A stretch of DNA of 64,000 nucleotides from Tolypeutes matacus (lineage: Eukaryota > Chordata > Mammalia > Cingulata > Chlamyphoridae), in contig JAKSZT010053887.1 of the NCBI GenBank assembly GCA_026826555.1, forward strand, positions 65,875,948 to 65,939,947. The letters run 5' to 3'. Position numbers and translations under genes: made by a program. This document shows, piece by piece, positions 24,503 through 36,299 of this stretch. The notes under the pieces were generated by a model. That model searched no databases, had not been told where the DNA came from, and saw only the letters and a program-made list of their open reading frames with translations. Positions within the stretch are counted from its first letter, which is position 1. Each line of letters opens with the position of its first letter.

Positions 24503-25754
24503 AAACCTGCAGTACACACTGCAGTATATTTCCCTAAAACTGAACATCCAGCATTATTTGAACAAGGCATGCTTGCATTAGTCTCCAAGCCAAACCATGT
24601 CCCAGGGTTTAGAATAAAGTGTAAGTCCTGGGCCACTATACATTATTCTCTCCTCTGCCATAGGCTAAAAATAAAGCAGTAGCAGCCAGGTCTAGCAGAG
24701 GATGGAGACCCAGGCTGGTGTGGAAATTTCTCACACTGACACTGATGGGAGAAAAAGCCTAACTGCACAGAATTAACTAAAAGTAAAACAAATCCTGCAT
24801 TCTCATTTTAACTGACATACATAAACCCCTTCTACATGTATTTTTAAACTGAGAAATCCCACTCCTATATTTTTAGATGAGTCACATAAAAGTAAATGAA
24901 GATGTATAAATGATCATCACAGGGGAAAGGTCTCTCTTGGACAAGAGGGAAAAGTCCAGGTGTTTATTTTTTTTAATGGTATTGTGTCAACAGCATTGTT
25001 TATTTAGCTTTTCTGTTTGTAAGAAACTAGACATCCATTTAGAATTTAGTTAAGTGTGCCACGCTTATAATTTCCTTTAAAAAGCCACTTTATTTTCATT
25101 TGGTATCCTCTTTTCAAGTGACAAAGGCTTTTTCTTCAGTAGTTTCTTCCCACATGTCTGGTATAAATAGCACTACATGGGCACAGAGAACAGGATTCCC
25201 GCTGCCTGTGGGGAACTGGTACCCCAAGCATGCTCTCCCAGTTCTGCCCCAATACTGCTCAAGCAAATAGCCAAGAATCTCACAAATGGTTACTTTGCGC
25301 TCCCAGAATTAGGAAGAGGCTCTAGGGAGTTTTATGTAAACTAAATTGCAGAAAGCCAAATATTTAAAGGATTCTTGTAGAGAGGTAAACTTGTTATAGG
25401 TGCAAACGCATTCCTCAAGCTACTGAACGTTTCCCTGCATTTATTTGTTTAGCAGGTGTATTATACCCACTGAATCTACTGTAGGGACATGAAGATAAGC
25501 AGATGAATTCTGCCTGAAAAATCACAAAATTCATAATTATTCTAATAACCATTTAAAAAATGTTTAGGCAGGACTATTCATTGAAGAGGTTAAGAATCCA
25601 GTAAGATGCAATACCAATAGTGGTGATTCTTGGGAATTTACTAGGCATCGACTGAACCATCAAGGGAATCAGCTGGAAAAATAGCTTCAATGACATGGTA
25701 AATTTTGAGGGTGTTAATTATATTAGAAAAACTAAATGTTAATGACGTAGAATC
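24503..25754. other. Gene-free stretch
   Basis: Nothing recognisable beyond low-complexity T runs near 24967. Confidence 0.5.
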
Positions 25755-25940
25755 TTGACCTTTTTCCCATTTCTCCATCACTCATCCATCCATCCACTGA
25801 TTCATCCATTTAATAGGCAAATATTTTTCAAGCCATTTCAAAGTTCTGAGGATATCATGTTGAAAAAGCATGCCATGTCTTGGAATCTATATTCTAATTG
25901 GGTAGACAGACAATCAAAAATTGTAAAATTATCTTAAAAT
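25755..25940 (-). repeat. L2-like ancient repeat fragment
   Basis: The 'catccatccatccactgatt' and 'gcaaatatttttcaagccat' region, followed by 'ttctaattgggtagacagac', resembles the antisense end of an old L2-class repeat. Confidence 0.4.
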
Positions 25941-26029
25941 TTTCTTTCATGCTTGCTCTCTGTTATTCTCAAAGCACTAAATGTTGCTAAAAGATACTAG
26001 ATGTCTCCATTGTTAGTGGCACTGGGGAT

Positions 26030-26495
26030 GACTTACTGATGATATCCAAAGTTTTCACCTGCTGTTCAAGACCATCTCCCGTACTGACCCCACATGCCTT
26101 TATAACATCGTCTCTTACTGCTCGCCTCTGAGACCAGTGAAGAAGGTAGTACCCCACACAAACTAAATGCTTTACTTCCTCCGCTCCTGCCTGACTGGAG
26201 TCTACCTCTTCCCCAAGACCTATCTCCAACTACCAAAATCATTCTTTCAACCCATCCCATGAGAAGAGTCCTACTAATATGAAGTCCTTTCTAGTGCCCG
26301 TAAGTCAGATCTCTCCCGCAAGGTAAAATACTACACACTTTCTGTGTGCCCATCTCTAATAGCATTTATTTTGATTTGTGTTGTCCTGTGAACTCATCTC
26401 TGCGCACATAACCAACCTACTCATTTGACTGGCAGCTCTCTGGAGGCAGGGGCTGTTTTTACCTTTTCTTAGTATCTCAAGCTCCATTTACCAAA
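26030..26495 (+). mobile_element. L2 LINE 3' fragment
   Basis: Pyrimidine-rich L2 3' style, with 'tctgtgtgcccatctctaat' and 'tggcagctctctggaggcag' near the end, the place of the usual L2 word 'tccttgagggcaggaactgt'. Confidence 0.55.
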
Positions 26496-27814
26496 CTATC
26501 TTACATGATTAACTCTCATTTCCTATTTCTTATGTTGAATTGTGTTATATTGGCTTGTGTGCAATGGCAGAACATAAAATTCAGTATCAGCTATATACCC
26601 ATATCTATTATAAGTAAATATATATATACATTTATAACATTAAGCTTAGAGAAACAAATACTAAGAGCAAAACTTCAGCCTCAGTCATTTCCAATTTAAT
26701 TCTGATCCTTTGAACCTTTCAAAGGTGGCTAGTTTCTAATATAAATGCCCACTCAGAACTCTTAAGTTTTCAGAACTCCTGTGAACTCTGCTATAAAAAC
26801 ATCAAGCCCTAGGAACCTCTAGTTACATATCTCTGCAAACTCTCAGAAACATATGATCACCTCAGCCAATATTTTATGTTTCAAAGTACAAAAAACAATC
26901 TTTTCTTAGAATTTAAAAGTATAGAAAACTAAGTACACAATTGAATGAAACTTAGGGAATTTAAAATATAACATTGAAACAAGTAGTCTTTAAATTCAGA
27001 TTTATTTATTTATTTTTTTTTTTTTGGCAATAGATGATCTGTATCCTCAGATATATAGATAGAAATATTGTCTGTAAAGGTGCCAATACCCATCCATATA
27101 CAGCACAAATATATTTGTAACTGTGCAATAAGTCTGTATATAGATCACATATGCATGTTGTATACACATATACACAACATATATTCACATGTCGTATTAC
27201 ACCATACTAAATTCACATACAGATGATACGAATTATTTATCAGTGCTTTCATAGCTACATAACGTTATTTCTGGCACACACATGTGAAAATCATTCATAT
27301 TTTACTTGTGTGTTTAAGTCTACACCAACATATAAAAAGTATTTTAATATCTAGTCTACCGTAGTAAAAATATGTATTTTTTTTTTTTTTTGCCATTGTC
27401 TTTTTAACGTGCTATGTGGTAAAACTGCATGGCATATGGTTCAGGTTTTCTTTCGTTCTTTCTTTTTATTCTCTAGCAAATATAAAAGGAAAGCATTTTG
27501 GTGCTATTAGATTGTGTTTCTTTCGACCGTGATTTGGATCATAATTTTTATCAATAAACAATGTTCCGTAAAGCTTTTATTATATCATGTTGCAAAAATG
27601 AAAGACTGTGACCCCGAACCCCATGATCCTGGTGAAAATGAAATGGGTGTATACACATAGGCACAATCCAGGACACACAGAACGTTTGGTACACAAAGGA
27701 TGATCAGACGTAACCCTGAACAATTCCATTCAGTAGTTTCTCTTGCACATACCAGCTCGGCTGTCCGGGATCCATGCTGCTTTTAAATACTACAAAGCAT
27801 TATTCCCTCCAAGT
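26496..27814. other. Gene-free AT-rich stretch
   Basis: No gene seen. There are T runs at 27013-27025 and 27376-27391. Confidence 0.5.
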
Positions 27815-28045
27815 GCCGCGCGTTTAAGTTCTTCCTTTTGCGCTCAGATATGGGAAAACTTGGACAGTGAGCGATGCCCTGTTGCAGCTGCCTCCCCAGT
27901 TCGTCAGCGACCCATTTCGGAGCGGCGCCGGGTTAGCCCTGCCGCTCCAATCTCTTTCTCCCCAGCAGCTGGCAACTGGCCGGACTCTGGGCGGAGAGAA
28001 TGGGCGCCAGGGCGCCATCTGGAGGCACCTCGAGACAGCCTCAGC
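27815..28045. promoter_or_regulatory. Isolated CpG-dense block (candidate CpG island)
   Basis: By eye there are about 17 CpG dinucleotides in roughly 230 bases, set in AT-rich DNA almost free of CpG. CpG survives in mammals mostly where the germline DNA is unmethylated, so this is probably a promoter or other regulatory element. Overlapping open frames run through it (27743-28096 and 27867-28304 plus, 27824-28120 minus). GC-rich DNA lacks stop codons, so these are not called as genes; none has a domain I recognise. It lies about 8.3 kb upstream of the SLITRK3 promoter region. It could be a distal promoter, a non-coding RNA start or an insulator. Confidence 0.55.
28013..28025 (-). promoter_or_regulatory. 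CTCF-like motif in CpG block
   Basis: On the minus strand the word is CCTCCAGATGGCG. It differs from the core CCASYAGRKGGCR only at the third position. Its place inside the CpG-dense block makes it more credible than the other two candidates. Confidence 0.45.
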
Positions 28046-29087
28046 ACACTTGAAACAACTGGGTGGAAAAATGTCAGCAAATTCTTTGTTAAATAAGCAT
28101 ACTGTTTTTATTACACGCACAAAGACAAAAAGAAAAAAAAGCGCAAGAAAGTCTCATTATGTTGTCTATGAATGTCCTACTCCTTTCAAACTTCAAAATA
28201 AAGTTAAAAGGATGATCTTATGTACAAAGAGCAAGAAATGGCAAATTAATTTTCTGCTTCTTTGTGACTCATCTGAAAGGAAAATAATTAGTAGCGGCTA
28301 CTAGCAGAAGTTTCCAGGATTTTGGTATTTAACTCAAAGGCAGCTTTTCAAAAGAGGAACCTATACCTCTGAAATAGCAAAATGCAAGAGTTAAACATGG
28401 TCAGCTATGCCCCCAAATTACAAACTCTACCTCTGGATATGTATCATGTGTTCCTTATCAATGCATTATACTAATTTAAGTATGTTAAGTATAAAAAGCT
28501 GTTTCAGTTACCGTCCGTGTGAGGTGTTCATCTGACTTTAAAATTTCAACAAAAGCTCCCTCAATTAATTTTCCTCTATCTCCATAAGCTTCTTTCTCTT
28601 AGAGGATAACTTGTATACCTGAATGAGACATAAGCTTAGTTAATTAATTGAATAGAGCATTTTAAGGCTTATCTACTGTGATGTACATAGAAATATGGTT
28701 ATTGGATGTTTCTGTATTCCCTACAGATCAGAAGGATCATGCATTGCTATTCCCCCCTTTACCACTTGTTCCTATCTCCACCATGCATCAAGATTTGGAT
28801 TTCACTTTTCCTCTAAAATTAAAACACCACTTTGAAACTATTGAATCAGTAGCCCATCTACAGTGGTTGTATACTTTTCCAAATAAATATGGACCAGAGT
28901 TTGATTATATACTCTGTGGAACCTCTTCTGGCAATAGAAAATTTAATTGCTTAAATTTCAAACCAGTATTTGAAAATTTCTGGCAGGATAGAGCACAAAG
29001 TAATTTGTTTCACCAATAGTTCACCTCAATTGTTTTCTACCATGTATATGATAAAGGAACATATCGGCTTTTTGAACATACGCCATT
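28046..29087. other. Gene-free stretch
   Basis: No named repeat found. The 113-codon frame at 28678-29019 has no domain, no start context of note and no splice support. Confidence 0.45.
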
Positions 29088-29303
29088 GGGAAGCGGATTT
29101 GGCTCAAGCGCTTCCCACAAGGGAGATCTGTTACGGTCCCCGTGCTTCCTTAAAACAAAAACAAATAATAAGCAAACAAATTAAAAAACCAACTCAGGGG
29201 AGCTAATGTGGCTCAGTGGTTGAGGGCCAGCTTCCCACTTATGAGGTCCCAGGTTATTCGTGGGTAACTGAAAAAAAAAAAAAAAACAAAAACAAAACAA
29301 AAA
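29088..29303 (+). mobile_element. Dimeric DAS SINE
   Basis: Two tRNA-like monomers in tandem. The first begins 'gggaagcggatttggctcaa' and is joined by an A-rich linker (29150-29185) ending 'aaccaactca' to the second, which begins 'ggggagctaatgtggctcag' at 29197. A poly(A) tail follows at 29270. The dimer with this linker is the layout of DAS SINEs of armadillos and their relatives, from memory. The first monomer has a shortened and damaged B-box region. Confidence 0.8.
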
Positions 29304-30330
29304 CCATTACACATATTTGAAAGAAAAGTAAAATTTCCCTTTTAAATAGAGCATTAACAAATATTCAAGCTATAATTTTAGTGACTTTGTAAAAGCTTTG
29401 CAAATTTATGTGATGGTGGGATTACAAAGAATGTTGGCTCTTCATATCTGTTTTGTTCATCTCTATGCCCTGAGCACCTAGCATTGTGGAAAGTGAAAAT
29501 ATATCTGTTAAATGACTGATTCCTAGGTTGTATAACTTATATGCTGCACTATTGTTAGTATTGTATATAATTTCTTAGAAAGGTAAGATACTTAAATATA
29601 GAGTTTAAGATTGCAGGAAGAATAAATAGCTTTTGGAGCCTTATCAATAATAAACTAGGAAACACTAACAAATACAAGTATATCCAACTTTTACCCAAGC
29701 TCACCCCGCCCCCCCTCCCAAAATAATACATAAAAATTCAGGAGTACCATACAGACAAATAAGTAGGGGACATATTTTCACAACAAATGTTTTTGTTTTG
29801 TTTTTTTTCTTGGCCTTGGAAAATGATTCTTTAAGTAAAATTTCTCCAGAATTTTGAGAATTATTCTACTGAAAAAAAAAAAAAAGGTTAAATTAAATAT
29901 TCACATTCATAAACAGAAAAGATATGAGAAAGTAATGAGGAGAGTAAATGTCTGAATCTCATTCCCAAAGACATTGCTTCTATAATCATCAGGCCCAGAA
30001 GCCAAAGAGGACAGGAGATGATGCTACATGCAGAAAAGGTGATTGTGTGACTAGGAAAAAAAAGAAGGCTATTATGGTCATGTGTCATCCCTGAAAGAAG
30101 GTCTAAAGGTAGCCTTAAAACACTGAGACCAGGGAAAATATAGGAAAGAATAAATCTCCAATGAAAGGATACTAAGGAAGTGGAGTAAATTATTGATAGT
30201 TCCGCAGTTTAACACATGAAACTCAAAGAAAGGCAAAATGTCCAAATCAAAGTTATGCCATTAAGTTTAAAGAACTGAAATAGCATGGGCAATCTAAATA
30301 TCTGTCTCTTAAAAGGAAATCTGTTGAAGG
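29304..30330. other. Gene-free stretch
   Basis: AT-rich. About 29440-29522 resembles an L2 3' end ('ctatgccctgagcacctagc'). Nothing else is recognised. Confidence 0.45.
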
Positions 30331-30334
30331 ATCT

Positions 30335-30450
30335 GTGTTCGTTTTCTATTATGGTGTGATAAATTACCACACACTTAGTGGCTTAAAACAAAACACATCT
30401 ACTGTCTCACAGTTTCTGTACGTCAGTTTCCAGATGTCGGTCTATTATGT
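30335..30450 (-). mobile_element. MLT1-like LTR fragment, antisense
   Basis: 'ttctattatggtgtgataaa', 'taccacacacttagtggctt', then 'tgtctcacagtttctgtacg' is the antisense start of an ERVL-MaLR LTR. The rest is lost. Confidence 0.6.
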
Positions 30451-32562
30451 TGTTGAAAGGGTTTATTTTGCCAGGATATTGGCTTAAGTCAATAGAAAAG
30501 GGCAGTTCCTAAAAATTATCTGATCCTTTGTGACATGAATGTTTCAAGAGTTTCTAACTCAATGAACATTATTATCCAATATCAATCAATAAAAGGATAT
30601 TTAAGGACACAGACTTCAATTTTAATATTTTAAAGAGAGCTATTTATTTGTTTTACTCTGAAATCTTTGAAACTATGCATGTCTTCCCATCATAGAAACA
30701 AAATAATTCAAAGGTTTTATAAGCAATCCATTCATATCCAACTTTATATAGTCCCAACACACACACATACAGTGACATAGACACACATGTATCATGTGTC
30801 TATAAATAGGCATATTTTGGCTATTTTTCATGACATTTCATATGAAATATAACAAAATAAACCATAAAGTGTTTAAAGATGGAGGGGGAAGTTGGCAAAC
30901 ACCCTGTCAGTATCTAAATCACATAAAACATTTCACCACCTTCAAATGAAAACATCGACTAAAACAAGAAGAAAATTTTTAAAAATTCTTTTTAGGTCAG
31001 ATTATCATTTGAAAATATTAGTTTTACAACACTAAAATATATGCTGAATATATGCAAGAGCTCATTATCTGTTATTTGTGTTTTTTGAGGCTTTCTAGTA
31101 GGTATTTCTAGTATTTTTTGTCTTGGTAAATTTATAGTGTCACAGGTTCCAAATTATTTGATAATTTTGCTGCCATTAAAAACCAGTAAATAGTGTCTTA
31201 GTCATGCCATATATGTCTATTAATTTTTCTTCTACTTAATACTATTTAAAACATTTGATAAATAATAACATTTTAATAAATATTTTCACACTCACTAAAT
31301 TTTTTAAAAACACTACCAACTGAGTAAATAAAAATCATATCATTCATGTGTGAAAGAAGAATATTTTATCTGATATCATGGGAAAAAAACTGACACCCAT
31401 CTGGAATCATATTACCTTTAGATGCCTAAATGAGAAGAAATATTTTGAAGAAAATACCTATTTCAATACTCAAAAAGCAGAGTTACAGATATGGGAACCG
31501 CTCAACATTAGTTGTTGAACAACATAGAAATAGGAAGGGAGACTTAGAAAATAGAAGATAAAAGAAACTATATGCTGAAGCAACACAGCAGAGTGATATA
31601 GAGGAGGCAACCGAATTCAAGGAAACTTTAGTTTCTTTGGATTTAAGCACTTCCTAAATTGCTGACATTCAGGGTTTCATACCTTTCTTGTTTTATGCTT
31701 AAAATGCAAGGCTATACAGAAGATTTCTATTATCTGTGAATTTCAGCACATGATTGCATTAAAGCCTTTTATTCTGTCCCATCATTGGAAAGGAAAGAAT
31801 TTTTCATCAGACTTCATGTTAAAATAAGCCCTCATTTTAAAATATTCATTCCTTATTCATGTTTTCAAATAGCTTTTAAAAACTAGAAGTCCAGAGGAAA
31901 TTTGATTTGACTAATAAGCATCTACCGGTATTGTTTAGGCTCACTGAACTACGAATACTCTTCATCTATGATGCAGTTGTTGGCTTTAAAGTTAATGGCT
32001 TAAGGTGGCACATATTTGACCTTCAAATGTGCTCCCAAAGTAATTTTCATGAAAAGTAGTTTAACTATTTTGGATATTCCTGAAATAACTTTCAAGTACC
32101 ATATTGTTTTTTAACATCTTGTCCCTTTTTAAATTACCTCAAATTCTATTTTTTCAAGACTTCAGTTATCTTATGAGTTTAAATGACTCCTTCTCTAGCC
32201 ATAACTCATCTCTTGAACAACGGTTCTGCATTTACCTGCCAGGTGAGTTTCTCTGCATTAATGTGTATCTCACTTGATAGGTATGAAGTTCATTATCTCA
32301 GATTTTTAAATAAGTCTCAAGGGGTAGATCTAAGATGAATTAATGAAGAATGGAAGAAAGCTTTTTTTCCTGTTAGCTTAATAAAAAGTATTCATTTCTA
32401 TCAGTTAGATTTGTGCAAAGATAGAAAAGGCTGCCCTGAAATACACTAAGCCTGTATCATGGGCAGCATTAGAACATAGTTTGGATAATAACTTGGCAGG
32501 GGATAGTGGAGTAGAAATTTGTGTATCAGATAATTGATCAGACTAGATAAACTTTCAAGTCC
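30451..32562. other. Gene-free AT-rich stretch
   Basis: No gene, RNA gene or confidently named repeat seen on either strand. Confidence 0.5.
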
Positions 32563-32783
32563 CTTTTTTTTTAAAGGTACTGGGGGCCCGGGATTGAACC
32601 CAGGGCCTCGCATATGAGAAGCCGGCACTCAACCACTAAGCCCTATCAAGCTTCCCGGAGTTGTTTTTCTCATTTGTTTTGCCTGTTGTTTGTTTTTGTG
32701 TTTTCAGGAGGCACCGGGAACCAAACCCAGGACCTCCCGTGTGGGAGGTGGGCACTCAACCGCTTGAGCCACATCTGCTCCCT
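32563..32783 (-). mobile_element. Dimeric DAS SINE, antisense
   Basis: The reverse-complement dimer: T-rich tail (32563-32572), second monomer with B-box complement GGGATTGAACCC, linker about 32660-32704, then the first monomer ending 'gagccacatctgctccct'. The 8-base duplication TCAAGTCC flanks it at 32555-32562 and 32783-32790. The monomers carry A- and B-box words but no functional tRNA. Confidence 0.8.
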
Positions 32784-32790
32784 CAAGTCC

Positions 32791-35700
32791 TTCTTGATCC
32801 TGAGATTCTCTGATTCTAAAAAGTTATTTTCATTATGTCATGTTAAACAAATAAATAAACTTCTTTTAACATGAAAACTTATGTGATTTACCTCTCTCCA
32901 CTAAGTATAACATCTCTTCTTTATTCTAGATGTACTATTCAATTCAACAGTTTAATCCACTTCAACAAGTGCATATGATTTATTTCCTCTTCTCTTGGCC
33001 TTTTAAGACATTATTTTCTCTCAATTATTTTAATCTTAATTTTTACAGTTTATTAATTCCCCATATTTTGGAAAATCTCTTAAATAGGCAATAACTTTCT
33101 AGGAATGAAAATGTGGAAGCTTTATTCATATTGAATAGATTAACTCTTTGTGCCCTAAGATAGTTTGCTTAACCTTTGAGATTAAAACATTGTATATTTC
33201 ACAAATAAACTGAGGCTCATATAGTGGGTGCCTATAAAGTGCTTTGAAATGTTTTAGTGAAACAGGATAGAAAAGATTAATATCTAATTGAATATCTTAT
33301 AAATCCTCCATATTTATAGCTTGTTAGTTATAATGATAATGCAGCTATAACACACAAATCTATGCTGATTCACTAAATTTTTAAACATATTTTTGAGAAG
33401 TAAAAAAATAAAGTTACCAAATTTGATTTGGAACTTTATCTTCATAATATAAATTCTTCAAAAATGTTTCTTCTATGGAGGTATAAAAAGAGCTATACAC
33501 ATAAATATTCCTATAAATCTATAAACTTTATCCTGAATTGTTCAATCCACTGAATTCTTTCAATAAATACTGACAAGTCCAAAAAGAACAATATTAAGTT
33601 TTACCTATTTTTATTTTTGTGTCAATTTTTCAGGCAAAATTCCCATTTACAAAATTGTATATGTGAATAACTAAATTTTCAATTGTTTCAACAGTGGTAT
33701 ACCAAAACTTTGTCAAGTGAAGATGAAGTTAGTTTTTTGATGACTAACTAACTTTTTGTTGACCTGAAAATTATTTGGAATGGACAAAGAAAAAAAAAAA
33801 AAGAGGTAAGCTTCATGAATGTTTGTGCAATAGTTCAAAACAAGTAAATAAAATATTTAGATGACCTAAGTAATTCTGTAAATTACTGCAGTTCTCCAGC
33901 ACCACTTAAATTTCAAAAGATTTATTTATTTACTTATTTAAACCACCAGAATGAGTAAAATACATGCTATACAAGAAAATGTATGCCTATTTTATTCATC
34001 TTAATACTGGTGACCCTCTCTGGGAAAAGACAGAGTAGTTAAAAGAGAACAATGTGAAATATTATAATGCCTTTGTAACTTAAAAATATGTGCCAATCAG
34101 CTATATACTGTAGGCATATTTACTTTTAGTTAAACTGAAAATTACTTTCTATATAAATTATTTCTATTTTTCCCTTTTATGCATTACACGTCATCAATAA
34201 AAAACAGATTTCTTACGTGAGAGTTCTTCATTTTCACTATGTAAATTAGGTTTGATTAAAATAAAACTATGGATATGTAAGTACCTTATGTAGAAAGCAC
34301 TAAAAAAAATGACAACATAGACTCACTCATAGGCAACCAATGATATAACTACCTATGTAGCTCTGTTGAGGTCTGTCTCAGTCACTTGTTCCACAAAGTT
34401 TTTATCTGGCCTGAAATACGTGTATTGGAAGTACCCATTTTTACAACCAATAACCCATCCTAGCCATTCAATGTTCTGCAACTTCCCAGTACCATCAAGC
34501 CACACCCACACCTGCTCATAGAAAATCTGAGCTTTCTCAACAACAAATAACCTTAAAAATCAAATCAAATTGAAATCGTTCTAAAAGGTTAAAGAAATTC
34601 AGTTATTGTTAGAAATCACATTGCCTGATTTCTTTCTGGGTTAGTCTAATATCTTCCAACTTCAATGTTAGGGGGCATCTGTGTGATTTCACAGTTGCCC
34701 ACATAGAGTATGGTGTGCCCTGGAGTGATTTGCCTTAAATTGGGCAACCACCTGAAAAGGCCAGAAAAATCTCTGTGACTCATCAGCCTACTGGTGCAGT
34801 TTGGTTTCTCCTAAATCAGATTGATTTATTATAGGGATGGACCCCTTTGGCAACCTTTCCTATGGATATATCTCTTTAAAATCCAACTTGGAGGTATAGT
34901 GTGTGAAAAGCACATGACAGATGTACTTTCCACATCCATGTCTATGTAACATCCACATTGAATAATTTATCATGGAAAATACAGCAGTTTGGAATTCATG
35001 CCAGTAGATCTGGAATGCTATGTTAAAATAAAATGGCTTTGATATCATAGTGCTTTTTATCACTTTCTAGGTCACTGTAGATACTTTATTGATTTAAATA
35101 GTCTTAAAGAGCACCGAGTATTTTGAAAAACAAATTGAAACATTTAAAATGTTACCAAAGACAATTTAAACTCATACTTTATGCATGACCAACACATTTG
35201 CCTTACTGAATTGAGTGAATATGTGTCTAAAATTCAAAAAATTCCACAGGTCCCTGGTTCTATGATCCATTCCATTCTCTTCTCTCTTGAAATAAAAGTA
35301 ACATGGTCACTAGACTTGTGATATTATATGCATGTACTGTAGATTAACAATGGTTTAAATTTTAGCACATAGAAAAATCCACTAAATAATGGCTAAAACC
35401 ATATCTCCAGGTCTGTCTTTCAAAGGTTACCACATACAGATTAAAAGAGAGTACTTTCTTTTTTAGAGGTGGAGTTCCTTAGAAAGCTTTTAAAAATAGG
35501 GTAGAGGTCATTTTACCTCTACAATTAGAATAGCCACACAGCTTCACTTGTCTTTGACAATTTATGGGACAATTCAGTTTAGGAAAGAATGGCAAGAGAT
35601 GATTCCCCAGACTTCTGCTTTCTATTCAGTTTGGGAGTTAGTGGAAGACTGCCTTCTCTCCAACATCCTAGCTGATGAAAGGATCTATTAAAAAGAACTG

Positions 35701-36080
35701 CGTTGGTTTACACTGCAGATTGAATGGAGCGTTAAACGACTGCATTAGTGTGACTGCAGTGGGGGCAATGGTCGCCTCCAGGGAGTATATATTTTTGTAA
35801 TACTTTTACAAAAGTTCAATAATTGTTCAAGTATCCTTATCTAATTTGTTACAAGATAGTATGCAGCAACTATCCGGCAAATGCTCCATACACTTCCCAT
35901 CACCTCACAGTTTTATTTTTCTCCCTCTTTACAAGTGTACATAGATGAGGAAATATGTGTTTTGTCAAACTGTCACCCACGTATCATGAAGGTGGGGGAC
36001 TGCTGTAAATCACTTGGAAACTGCTCCTTAGAGGCCTTCGGTGATACCGCCCACCAATACAGCTCAGATGTTCTTAATTT
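32791..36080. other. Gene-free stretch upstream of SLITRK3
   Basis: AT-rich, with no repeat family I can name. The 124-codon frame at 35881-36255 runs into the CCCCA repeat and has no domain. Distal regulatory DNA for SLITRK3 may lie here, but nothing in the sequence alone shows it. Confidence 0.45.
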
Positions 36081-36085
36081 GATTT

Positions 36086-36112
36086 CCCCCACCCCACCCC
36101 ACCCCACCCCAC
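36086..36112 (+). repeat. (CCCCA)n short tandem repeat
   Basis: Five CCCCA-type units in a C-rich stretch. Confidence 0.9.
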
Positions 36113-36261
36113 AGGCGTGGGTTGTAATTTTCCAAACAGACATCTCTCATTTACAAATAAAAGTTAAAATCAATGCACAGATACAAAATGCTGACTTCCC
36201 ATCACTGAATTTTACAGGGTTTCTCTTTGTAGAGCCGCCAGATTGTGACCGATAAAGAGCA

Positions 36262-36292
36262 GGGGGGGGGGGGGGGGGAGAGAGAGAGAGAG
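36262..36292 (+). repeat. G17 run followed by (AG)n
   Basis: Seventeen G (36262-36278), then about seven AG units. It lies at the upstream edge of the CpG-rich promoter region. Confidence 0.9.
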
Positions 36293-36299
36293 AATCACT

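Noticed and set aside
27743..28304. 117- and 145-codon frames across the CpG block
   Set aside because: Same reason: stop-poor GC-rich DNA, no domain, and no clear splice sites. The block itself is reported instead.
28678..29019. 113-codon frame
   Set aside because: Not recognised, isolated in AT-rich DNA, and ends just before a DAS SINE. It is probably chance.
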